A DNA stretch of 64,000 nucleotides from Hydrogenophaga taeniospiralis CCUG 15921. GTDB lineage: Bacteria > Pseudomonadota > Gammaproteobacteria > Burkholderiales > Burkholderiaceae_C. Shown here piece by piece: positions 7,380-16,140 of this stretch (within the stretch, counting starts at the first letter, position 1; every line of letters starts with the position of its first letter). The translations under genes and the position numbers were made by a program. The notes under the pieces were generated by a model. It was given only the letters and a program-made list of their open reading frames with translations. It searched no databases and was not told the origin of the DNA. Where the stretch lies: assembly GCF_001592305.1 (NCBI RefSeq), contig NZ_BCWR01000002.1:22126-86125 (forward strand), given 5' to 3'.

Positions 7380-9488
7380 TCAGCCGCCGAAAGCGTAGCT
7401 GGCGGTCAGCCCGATGCTCCAGTTGCGCCCCGGCGCCGGCTCGAAGTAGCGGCGGTTGCCGTCGTTGGCCACCACCGAGCCCACATAGGCCTTGTCGGCC
7501 AGGTTGTTGACGCGCACGAACTCGCGCAGGCGCCAGCCGCCGAGCTTCTGCTCCAGCCCCATGCGCAGGTTGAACACGGTGTAGGCCTGCGTGCGGTCGC
7601 TGTTGAGGTCGTCCACCCACATGCCGCCCTGGTGCACCGCTTCCAGCGCGCTGGAAAAGCCCGGCAGCGCCGCGGGCCGCCAGGCCAGTTCGCCGAACAC
7701 GCTGCGGTTCACCGTGCCCGGGATGCGGTTGCCCGCCGCCACCGTGTCGCCCCCGCTGGCGGCAAAGGCGTCGACGAAGCGGGCGTTGAGCGTTGACAGC
7801 GCCCAGTGCGTGCTCCAGGCGGGCGTGAGCTGGCCGGTGTAGGCCAGTTCCAGGCCGGTGCGGCGGGTCTTGCCGGCGTTGGTGTAGATGGTGCGCCCGC
7901 CGCTGCTGGACGCCACCACGATCTCGTCCCGCGTGCCGATGTGGAACGCCGCCACGTCCAGGCGGTGGCCCTCGGCCAGCCGGGTCTTCAGGCCCAGCTC
8001 GGCGTGCGTGCTCTTCGCGGCGGCCAGCGCCAGGTTGGGGCCGCTGGCACCGGCGGTGTAGGCGCTCTCGGTGAGGGTCGGGGTCTCGAAACCGCGGCCG
8101 ACGTTGAAGTACACGTTGGTCGCTTCGCCCCAATGGCGGGTGACGCCCAGCACCGGGCTGGTGGCGCTGAAGTGCGTACGGCCGCTGTCGTCGGGGTTGT
8201 CCGTGGTGATGAAATGGTCACGCACGCTGAAGTTCACCCGGCTCGCGCGCAGCCCGGCCACGGCGCTCCAGTCTTCGTTCACGAACCACTGGGCCTGGCC
8301 GTAGACGCCGGTGCTGTCCACCGCGTCGTCTTCGTCGCGTTTGAGCGCGCCCTGCGCACCCCGGTTGTTGATGAAGCCCAGCCGGTGTTCGCTCATGCGG
8401 TCGTGGTCCAGCCCCAGCGTGGTTTGCACCTGCCCCTGGCCGAGCGCGAAGCGCTGGCTGTACTGCAGGCCCACACCGTTGTAGCTGCGGTCCAGCTGCA
8501 CGATGCCGCCCGCGGCCGTGGGCGCTTCCTGCACGAAGAGCGGAATGGACAGGCGGTTGTCCAGCTTCCGCTGGCCGGCGTAGACCCGCGCGGTGAGGCT
8601 GCGGTCTTTATCGATGCGGTGCTCGGCGACCAGGCCGACCTGGTTTTGCGACACGTCCTTGCCGGCCTGGTATTCGAGCGAGCGGGCCTCGGTCTGGCGC
8701 GGGTTGGCCTCGAACTGCGCGCGCGTGAGCCCCAGCGGGTCGCCCGACTCGGGCTGGTCGAAGGCGTTGGCCACCAGGGTGTAGCGCGTGTCCTCGCTCG
8801 CCTGCAAGCGCAGCTTGGCGTTGAGGTGGCGGCGCTGCGCCGCGCTGTTGGGGCGCTGGCCATCGGTCTCGAAACGGCTGACGTCGATCAGGTAGTTCAG
8901 CGCGCCGCTCTGGCCGCCCGCGTTGAGCCCGTAGCGGCGCAGGCCGTCGGAGCCCGTCACGAGCGAGAAGCCGGCTTCGGGCGTGGCCGGGCCGTCGGCC
9001 GTGAACACCTGCACCACGCCGGCCGACGAGTTGCCATAGAGCTGGGCCAGCGGGCCGCGCAGCACCTCGATGCGCTGGGCCGACGACAGGCTGATGGTGG
9101 AGGCCTGGCCCTGGCCGTCGGGCATGGTGGCGGGGATGCCGTCAACGATCAGCCGCGCGCCGCGGATGCCGAAGGGCGCGCGCGAACCTGAGCCGCGGAT
9201 GGACAGCTGCAGGTCCTGCGCGTAGTTCTGCCGGTTCAGCACCGTGACACCGGGAATGCGGTTCAGTGATTCGGAAAGGTTGACCTGCGGCCCGGCAGCC
9301 TCGATGGTCTCGCGGCCCACGCCCTGGATGGCGGCGGGTGCGTCAAAGCTCTGCTGCTCGGCCCGGTTGGCCGTGACCACCACTTCCGACAGCGTGGTCT
9401 CGGCGCTGGCGGTCAGGGGTGCGGCCGCCCAGGCCAGGGCCATGGCCGCCGCCAGGCGCGTGCATCGCGGAGTGTTGCGGGGGTTCAT
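7380..9488 (-). CDS. pqqU: TonB-dependent receptor, PqqU/YncD-like (probable PQQ transporter)
   Basis: A 702-aa outer-membrane receptor with a signal peptide (ending TASAE), a plug domain and a 22-strand barrel ending in a C-terminal aromatic (YAFGG). Stretches match Escherichia coli YncD (renamed PqqU, a PQQ importer) closely as I recall it: LNRQNYAQDLQLSIRG, VDGIPATMPDGQGQ, SSSGGRT-YTNAGKTRR and the C-terminal YFEPAPGRNW. Context supports this, since quinoprotein accessory genes lie alongside. No PQQ biosynthesis genes are in the window, so uptake could supply cofactor. The start at 9488 follows a strong SD (AGGAGA). A receptor for another substrate remains possible. Confidence 0.82.
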   Translation of the reverse strand: MNPRNTPRCTRLAAAMALAWAAAPLTASAETTLSEVVVTANRAEQQSFDAPAAIQGVGRETIEAAGPQVNLSESLNRIPGVTVLNRQNYAQDLQLSIRGSGSRAPFGIRGARLIVDGIPATMPDGQGQASTISLSSAQRIEVLRGPLAQLYGNSSAGVVQVFTADGPATPEAGFSLVTGSDGLRRYGLNAGGQSGALNYLIDVSRFETDGQRPNSAAQRRHLNAKLRLQASEDTRYTLVANAFDQPESGDPLGLTRAQFEANPRQTEARSLEYQAGKDVSQNQVGLVAEHRIDKDRSLTARVYAGQRKLDNRLSIPLFVQEAPTAAGGIVQLDRSYNGVGLQYSQRFALGQGQVQTTLGLDHDRMSEHRLGFINNRGAQGALKRDEDDAVDSTGVYGQAQWFVNEDWSAVAGLRASRVNFSVRDHFITTDNPDDSGRTHFSATSPVLGVTRHWGEATNVYFNVGRGFETPTLTESAYTAGASGPNLALAAAKSTHAELGLKTRLAEGHRLDVAAFHIGTRDEIVVASSSGGRTIYTNAGKTRRTGLELAYTGQLTPAWSTHWALSTLNARFVDAFAASGGDTVAAGNRIPGTVNRSVFGELAWRPAALPGFSSALEAVHQGGMWVDDLNSDRTQAYTVFNLRMGLEQKLGGWRLREFVRVNNLADKAYVGSVVANDGNRRYFEPAPGRNWSIGLTASYAFGG

Positions 9489-9628
9489 ACGTGTGTCTCC
9501 TGTCGTGGGGTGGTGTCCACCATCGTTGTTCGCATGGCGGGGCTCTTTTTTAAACATGCATTCTGGATACAAGTTCTATGCCACCGGACCCTGCGCCGAA
9601 ATGGAACACCCTGCGCCACCCCCCGAAT

Positions 9629-10024
9629 TCAGCGGAGCACCGCCGGGCCCGCGCCGGCTTGCTCTTCCGCGTCCAGTTCGGCCATCTCGGCTTCGCTGAA
9701 CACCCGCGAGCGCGTGTGGAAGGCCTTGCCCTCCGGCCCTTCGAGCGAGAAGGTGCCGCCATGGCCCTCGATCACGTCGATGATGAGCTGGGTGTGGCGC
9801 CAATACGCGTATTGCGCCTTGCCGATATAGAACGGGCACCCCCCGATGTCGCCCAGGTACACGTCGCCCGCGCCGGTGGTGATCTCGCCCAGCAGGTAAC
9901 AGTTGGCCGCGCTGTTGTCGCAGCAGCCACCGCTCTGGTGAAACATCAGCCCAGGGCCATGCTTGGCCTTGAGGCTTTCGATCAGCTCCACTGCGGCCGG
10001 CGTGGCAATGACTTTTTCAACCAT
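9629..10024 (-). CDS. DUF779 domain protein
   Basis: A 131-aa soluble protein of the DUF779 family, with the conserved FHQSGGCCDNSAANC cysteine cluster and GGCPFYIG. DUF779 genes are usually beside acetaldehyde-type aldehyde dehydrogenases, as here (82 nt downstream of the dehydrogenase gene). The paired cysteines suggest metal or redox binding, but the function is not known. The start at 10024 has an AGGAGA SD about 7 nt upstream. A longer frame exists but adds no conserved sequence. Confidence 0.85.
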   Translation of the reverse strand: MVEKVIATPAAVELIESLKAKHGPGLMFHQSGGCCDNSAANCYLLGEITTGAGDVYLGDIGGCPFYIGKAQYAYWRHTQLIIDVIEGHGGTFSLEGPEGKAFHTRSRVFSEAEMAELDAEEQAGAGPAVLR

Positions 10025-10106
10025 GTCTGTCTCCTTGTTCTGAAAAGCCAAAAAGGGGAGCCGTTGCCGGCTCCCCTTCTCACTCACTGTCTCTGGTCTT
10101 GTCGGA

Positions 10107-11627
<1,521 letters not shown>

Positions 11628-11691
11628 GTGATGTCTTCCTCTGTGAAGGTGGATGAAATGGGTATCAGCCGAAGGGGCTGCCTTCACTGCC

Positions 11692-11706
11692 ACAACTTCC
11701 GTGCCA
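11692..11706 (-). promoter_or_regulatory. Candidate sigma54 (-24/-12) promoter for exaC
   Basis: On the minus strand the sequence reads TGGCAC-GGAAG-TTGT, against the consensus TGGCAC-N5-TTGC. The -24 element is perfect. The -12 GC is GT here, a real weakness. Transcription would start near 11680, about 53 nt before the exaC ATG. Confidence 0.45.
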
Positions 11707-11816
11707 CCACCACAAAGCGACTCAAACTGAGACGATTGCTCACTTTTTTGACAACACAAAGTGAAGGGTTGCGCCATTCAGGCCCACACCGCAGCGCACT
11801 GTGCCAGCCTGGTACG

Positions 11817-11846
11817 GCACACCCGTTCATATGAACGAGGGTGCCA
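11817..11846. promoter_or_regulatory. Nested 30-bp dyad, possible enhancer/operator upstream of exaC
   Basis: An outer GGCAC/GTGCC pair surrounds, after 4-nt spacers on each side, a perfect 12-bp palindrome GTTCATATGAAC. The centre lies about 150 bp upstream of the predicted exaC start site, a normal distance for a sigma54 activator site. It also sits just beyond the modE stop codon. Confidence 0.5.
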
Positions 11847-11860
11847 ACGCTGGATGCCGG

Positions 11861-12631
11861 TTACCCCGCCAGACCGATCACCAGCGACGAAACGCCCATC
11901 GAAGCCCAGGCCTGCTGCCCCTTGCGCGCCGCGAACGGACTCTCCCCAAAGCCCACCCACTGACCACCCCCATCCAGCGCGAGCACCACCTCGTCACGCC
12001 CCTGCCCGCGCGCCAGGCGCTCGATGCGACCGGGCAGCACACACTGGCCGGGCGTGTCTTCCACCTCACCCCGGCCGACCCGCACCGCCGTGGCCTTGCA
12101 CAACACCAGCGCCTCCAGCCCCGCGCGCAGGCCCAGCAGGTCGGCGCTCTCACGCGTCACGCTCGACGTGAGCAGCGCCTGCCCCGGCGTGCGCAGCCGC
12201 ACCAGCACCGTGGGATCGCCCTGCCCCAGCGGTTCCACCGCCTCGACACGGCAAGGCAACTGGTTGCGCATGCTGGTGCGCAAACCCAGACCGAATGGCA
12301 GACCAGAAGACCCGCCAGCAAAGCGCGACAGCACGGCCTCGCGCGCCTGGGCCAGCTCGTCGGCCAGTTGCAGCAGCTGCAGCCCCTGCGCCGTGATGCG
12401 CGCCCCACCCCCGCCCGCCCCGCCCACCGTGCGCTCCACCAACGGCACGCCGCTCAAGTTGGTGAGTGTGTCAATGGCCTGCCACGCGGCCTTGTAGCTG
12501 ATGCCCGTGTCACGCGCCGCCTGCGAGATGGAACCCGTCTCACCCACCCGGCGCAGCACCTCCAGGCGCTTGTCGCTGATGGCGTGGCCTAGGGCTTCGG
12601 AGAGGGCGGCGTGGAGCGGGGGCGGGGTCAT
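11861..12631 (-). CDS. modE: ModE-family molybdate-responsive transcriptional regulator
   Basis: A 256-aa regulator. It has an N-terminal LysR/ModE-type winged helix (SISQAARDTGISYKAAWQAID, about residues 33-53, then LVERTVGG) and a C-terminal pair of molbindin/TOBE domains (SMRNQLPCRVEAVEPLGQ and LVLCKATAVRVG) that bind oxyanion. In relatives ModE represses modABC. Here the transporter is 9 kb away, and a ModE-like operator is visible before modA. The start at 12631 (MTPPPLHAALSEAL) is chosen because the same segment recurs as a stub at 18.9 kb and a longer TTG-started frame adds nothing conserved. Confidence 0.88.
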   Translation of the reverse strand: MTPPPLHAALSEALGHAISDKRLEVLRRVGETGSISQAARDTGISYKAAWQAIDTLTNLSGVPLVERTVGGAGGGGARITAQGLQLLQLADELAQAREAVLSRFAGGSSGLPFGLGLRTSMRNQLPCRVEAVEPLGQGDPTVLVRLRTPGQALLTSSVTRESADLLGLRAGLEALVLCKATAVRVGRGEVEDTPGQCVLPGRIERLARGQGRDEVVLALDGGGQWVGFGESPFAARKGQQAWASMGVSSLVIGLAG

Positions 12632-12863
12632 GGTGGGATTGTTCCACGGGACTTCAGGGCCATGGGAGGGCGCTGGTTCCTGGCCACCCCTTTCGCGCAA
12701 ATGGGAAGACCTCGGTCAGCGGTCACGAACACGCCTGCATGTGAGCAACCTTGGCTATGTTCGCTTGCGCACAGATGATGAGAAGCGACCTCGTCAACAT
12801 GCACCGTCTGCCGGCCTCTCTCACCCCCGAGGGAACGCGGGCTCAACCGTCGAGGTGCTCCCC
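12632..12863. other. Divergent intergenic region between modE and the nor cluster
   Basis: This 232-bp stretch must contain the modE promoter (leftward) and the nor promoter (rightward). I looked for FNR/NNR-type TTGAT-N4-ATCAA boxes, NsrR boxes and a proper -24/-12 element for NorR, and found none that are convincing. Confidence 0.4.
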
Positions 12864-12980
12864 ATGACCGCGTACCGAAGTCTCAAGGTGTTCAGCCATG
12901 TCGTGCTCGGTCTGATGCTTGCCGGTATCGCGTACGCCAGCACCATCAGCGTCATCTACTGGACGGGCATCAGCGTCTGA
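12864..12980 (+). CDS. Small single-span membrane protein at the head of the nor cluster
   Basis: A 38-aa reading frame, MTAYRSLKVFSHVVLGLMLA and so on, ending YWTGISV. It has a short basic/polar N-terminus and one hydrophobic segment (about residues 11-33). It ends 15 nt before norC and runs the same way, so it is probably co-transcribed. Small one-helix subunits are known in other haem-copper oxidases (for example CcoQ), so a stabilising subunit of the nitric oxide reductase is plausible. I do not recognise a named family. Confidence 0.55.
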   Translation: MTAYRSLKVFSHVVLGLMLAGIAYASTISVIYWTGISV

Positions 12981-12995
12981 CGCCGGTGCGGCCCT

Positions 12996-13835
12996 ATGAA
13001 CAAGCGTCAGGCACGTTACTTCGCGATCGGCTCAACCCTGCTCGCCACACTGGTCTTCCTCGGTCTCACCATCGACAGCCACCGCCAGTTCCCGAAACTG
13101 ACCAACGCGCAGAACATCACGCCCGAGGTCACCCTGGGCAAGAACGTCTGGCACAAGAACAACTGCATCAACTGCCACACCATCTTCGGTGAAGGGGCGT
13201 ACTACGCCCCCGACCTCACCAAGATCGCGCAGCAGCGCGGCGCACCCTACCTGCGGGCCTTCCTGAAAGACCCGTCGAAGTTCTACGACGAGCAGCGCCA
13301 CCGCCGGCTGATGCCCCAGCAAGACCTGAGCGATGCCGACATCGACGGCCTGATCGCGTTTCTGGACTGGGTGAGCAAGGTGGACAACCAGGACTGGCCA
13401 CCGCGGCCGATCATGGTCACCGGCTTGGGCGCAGCGGGAGGGAACGCCGCAAGCCCCGCAGCCGCTGCGGGATCGGCGGCTGCCGCGACCGCTTCCGACA
13501 AAAACCCGGTGGCCCTGGGCGAGCGTGTATTCAGATCTGCCGCACCCGCCTGCACCGCCTGCCACTCCCTCACGCCCGGGGCCGACATGGCGGGCCCCTC
13601 GCTGGCCGGTATCGCCACGCGCACGCAGGAGACGCTGGCTTCTCCCAACTACAAGGGCTCGGCCACCGACCTGGCGACCTACATCCGTGAATCCATCACC
13701 CATCCCAGCGCACACCTGGTCGCGGGCGCGATGTACTCGGCCAACGGGGTTTCGTTCATGCCCAACACCTATCAAAAAGACCTGACACCCGAGCAGCTGG
13801 CCCACCTCGCGGCCTACCTGGCGACCTTCAAGTAA
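12996..13835 (+). CDS. norC: Nitric oxide reductase cytochrome c subunit with an extra C-terminal haem domain
   Basis: A 279-aa membrane-anchored dihaem protein. Residues 9-26 form the anchor. Residues 30-140 are standard NorC, with haem motif CINCH (57-61) and axial Met in LMPQQD (106). An Ala/Gly-rich linker (about 143-168) leads to a second cytochrome c domain with CTACH (186-190) and a likely Met ligand in SFMPNTY (255). Normal NorC is about 150 aa with one haem, so this is a fusion. The second domain may replace a soluble donor cytochrome. It sits in the periplasm and passes electrons to NorB, encoded 68 nt downstream. Confidence 0.9.
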   Translation: MNKRQARYFAIGSTLLATLVFLGLTIDSHRQFPKLTNAQNITPEVTLGKNVWHKNNCINCHTIFGEGAYYAPDLTKIAQQRGAPYLRAFLKDPSKFYDEQRHRRLMPQQDLSDADIDGLIAFLDWVSKVDNQDWPPRPIMVTGLGAAGGNAASPAAAAGSAAAATASDKNPVALGERVFRSAAPACTACHSLTPGADMAGPSLAGIATRTQETLASPNYKGSATDLATYIRESITHPSAHLVAGAMYSANGVSFMPNTYQKDLTPEQLAHLAAYLATFK

Positions 13836-13903
13836 CGGGCGTCGAAGCCGTCCAGCCCACACAGGCCGCGGTCCACCGTCGCCACTTCTGCAGGAGTTTT
13901 GAC

Positions 13904-15283
13904 ATGCGCTACAGGTCTCAATCGGTTGCCTACTGGTATTTCGCCGTGGCCATGGTGCTGTTCGGGCTGCAGCTGGTGTTTGGCCTGCTGTCGGCCGCCA
14001 AGTACCTCGGCCCCGATCCGCTGCTGAACATCCTGCCGTTCGATGTGACCAAGGTGATCCACACCAACCTGCTGATCGTGTGGGTGCTCACCGGCTTCAT
14101 GGGCGCCACCTACTGGATGGTGCCCGACGAATCTCGTACCGAGCTCTACAGCACCAAACTCGCCTACGTGCAGCTGGGCCTCTGGACCCTGATGGGCGTG
14201 ACCGCCGTGGTGGGCTACCTGTTCCGCTACGGCACCGGCAACAAGCTGCTGGAACAGCCCCTGCCGCACAAGATCGTCATCGTGATCTGCATGCTGATCT
14301 TTCTCTACAACATCGGCATGACGATCTGGCGCTCCAAACGCTTCACCACCACCGAGGGCGTTCTGGTGCTCGGCCTCGGCCTGGCCGCGCTGCTGTACCT
14401 GCCCGCGCTGCTGGAATACGAAAACTACACCGTGTCCATCTACTACCGCTGGTGGACGATCCACCTCTGGGTCGAGGGCGTGTGGGTGATGATCCAGGGC
14501 GGCTTCCTGGCCTACCTGCTGATCCGCCTGTCCGGCGCCGACCGCGAGGTGATGGAGAAGTGGCTCTACGTGATCGTGGGCCTGGTCTTCATCGCCGGCA
14601 TCCTGGGCACGGCGCACCACTACTACTGGGTGGGCGTGCCGTCGTACTGGCTGCCCATCGGCGGCGTCTTCAGCGCGCTGGAACCTGCCGCGCTGGTGGG
14701 CATGGCCATGTTCGCGTATTCGGCCATGCGCCGCGCCGGCCTCTCGCACCCCAACACGCTGGCCTTGCACTGGACCATCGGCAGCGCGCTGTTCACCCTG
14801 TTCGGGGCCGGCCTGCTGGGCCTGGCGCACACCTTCCCCGACGTCAACAAGTGGACCCACGGCACGCTGATCACCGCCATGCACGGCCACGCCGCCTTCT
14901 ACGGCGCCTACGCCATGATCGTGCTCGCGATGATCACCTACGCCCTGCCGGCCATGGTGCCGGGGCGCAGCGAACAGGGCAGCAGCCTCGGCTACTGGGC
15001 GTTCTGGATGCAGGTCGGCGGCATGTTCGGCATGACGCTGTCGTTCGCCACCGCCGGCATCGCGCAGGTCTACCTCGAACGCATCATGGGCATGGGCTAC
15101 CTCGACGCGCAGCTGAAGATCCAGGTGCACTTCGTGATGCTGATCGCCACCGGCTCGCTGTTCGCGATCGGCGTGGGGCTGTTCATCTACGACTTCTTCC
15201 GCCATGCACCGCGCTTCGATGTCGAGACGGACCCCACTGCACCTCGCTCGCCCAAGGTCGAAGCCATCTTGTCAACCCTGTGA
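13904..15283 (+). CDS. norB: Nitric oxide reductase catalytic subunit (cNOR)
   Basis: A 459-aa, 12-helix inner-membrane enzyme that reduces 2 NO to N2O. All expected ligands are present at a constant offset of 20 from Pseudomonas aeruginosa NorB: His53 and His329 (haem b), His327 (haem b3), His187, His238 and His239 (FeB), with Glu191 and Glu260 near the active site. It lacks the long N-terminal extension of the quinol-dependent enzyme, consistent with the adjacent norC. The next gene's GTG start overlaps its stop. Confidence 0.95.
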   Translation: MRYRSQSVAYWYFAVAMVLFGLQLVFGLLSAAKYLGPDPLLNILPFDVTKVIHTNLLIVWVLTGFMGATYWMVPDESRTELYSTKLAYVQLGLWTLMGVTAVVGYLFRYGTGNKLLEQPLPHKIVIVICMLIFLYNIGMTIWRSKRFTTTEGVLVLGLGLAALLYLPALLEYENYTVSIYYRWWTIHLWVEGVWVMIQGGFLAYLLIRLSGADREVMEKWLYVIVGLVFIAGILGTAHHYYWVGVPSYWLPIGGVFSALEPAALVGMAMFAYSAMRRAGLSHPNTLALHWTIGSALFTLFGAGLLGLAHTFPDVNKWTHGTLITAMHGHAAFYGAYAMIVLAMITYALPAMVPGRSEQGSSLGYWAFWMQVGGMFGMTLSFATAGIAQVYLERIMGMGYLDAQLKIQVHFVMLIATGSLFAIGVGLFIYDFFRHAPRFDVETDPTAPRSPKVEAILSTL

Positions 15284-16125
15284 GTGACCCCTTGGCCGCT
15301 CCACTGCTCCACACCGTTGGCCCACTGGACGGATCAGATCGGTCGACCGCCGACGAGCCGTATTACCTGCCATCGGGTGCCGAGGTGGCCGTCTTCGAAC
15401 ACTGCCACGCCCTGCGGCTGGCCGTGATGCTCAAAGGCCCCACCGGCTGCGGCAAGACGCGTTTTGTTGAACACATGGCCTGGAAGCTGCGGCGCCCCCT
15501 GATCACGATTTCCTGCCACGACGACCTGAGCGCCAGCGACCTGATCGGCCGTTTCCTGATCCGCCACGACGGCACCACGTGGCAGGACGGCCCACTCACC
15601 CGCGCCGTGCGTGAGGGCGCCATCTGCTACCTAGACGAGGTGGTCGAAGCGCGGCAGGACACCATGGTGGTGCTGCATTCATTGACCGACCACCGCCGCA
15701 TCCTGCCCATCGACAAGACGGGCGAAACGCTGGTGGCCGCGCCCGGCTTCCAGCTGGTCATTTCCTACAACCCGGGCTACCAGCGCATGCTGAAAGACCT
15801 CAAGCCCAGCACGCGGCAGCGCTTCTTGGCACTCGACTTCGACTTTCCCCCTGCCCCGCGCGAGGCGGCGATCATCGAGAGCGAGTCCGGCGCCGACCAC
15901 GCCACGGCCATGGCGCTGGTGTCGCTCGGGCATCGGCTGCGCGCGCTGCGCGACCGCGGCCTGGCCGAGGTGCCGAGCACCCGCTTGCTGATCGCTGCGG
16001 CTGCGCTGGTGGTCAGCGGCATCCCGATCCGGCAGGCCTGCCTCAGCGCGGTGGTGTCGCCGCTGTCAGACGACGAAGCGCTGGTGGGCGCGATGCGCGA
16101 TCTGGTCGACGCCACATTTGTTTGA
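15280..16125 (+). CDS. norQ: AAA+ ATPase for nitric oxide reductase activation
   Basis: A 281-aa MoxR/CbbQ-type AAA+ ATPase needed in related bacteria, with NorD, to mature active cNOR. Walker A is GPTGCGKT (about residues 53-60), Walker B ICYLDEV, and sensor residues lie in ISYNPGYQ. I place the start at the GTG of 15280, which overlaps the norB stop by four bases (GTGA). No other start keeps the N-terminus without cutting into conserved sequence, and no strong SD is seen, so translational coupling to norB is likely. Confidence 0.88.
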   Translation: MSDPLAAPLLHTVGPLDGSDRSTADEPYYLPSGAEVAVFEHCHALRLAVMLKGPTGCGKTRFVEHMAWKLRRPLITISCHDDLSASDLIGRFLIRHDGTTWQDGPLTRAVREGAICYLDEVVEARQDTMVVLHSLTDHRRILPIDKTGETLVAAPGFQLVISYNPGYQRMLKDLKPSTRQRFLALDFDFPPAPREAAIIESESGADHATAMALVSLGHRLRALRDRGLAEVPSTRLLIAAAALVVSGIPIRQACLSAVVSPLSDDEALVGAMRDLVDATFV

Positions 16126-16140
16126 TCGAGGCGCAGCCCC

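Noticed and set aside
12632..12863. FNR/NNR, NsrR or NorR/sigma54 sites before the nor cluster
   Set aside because: No segment matched these consensus sites well. A TGGCC...CGC stretch has the wrong spacing for -24/-12.
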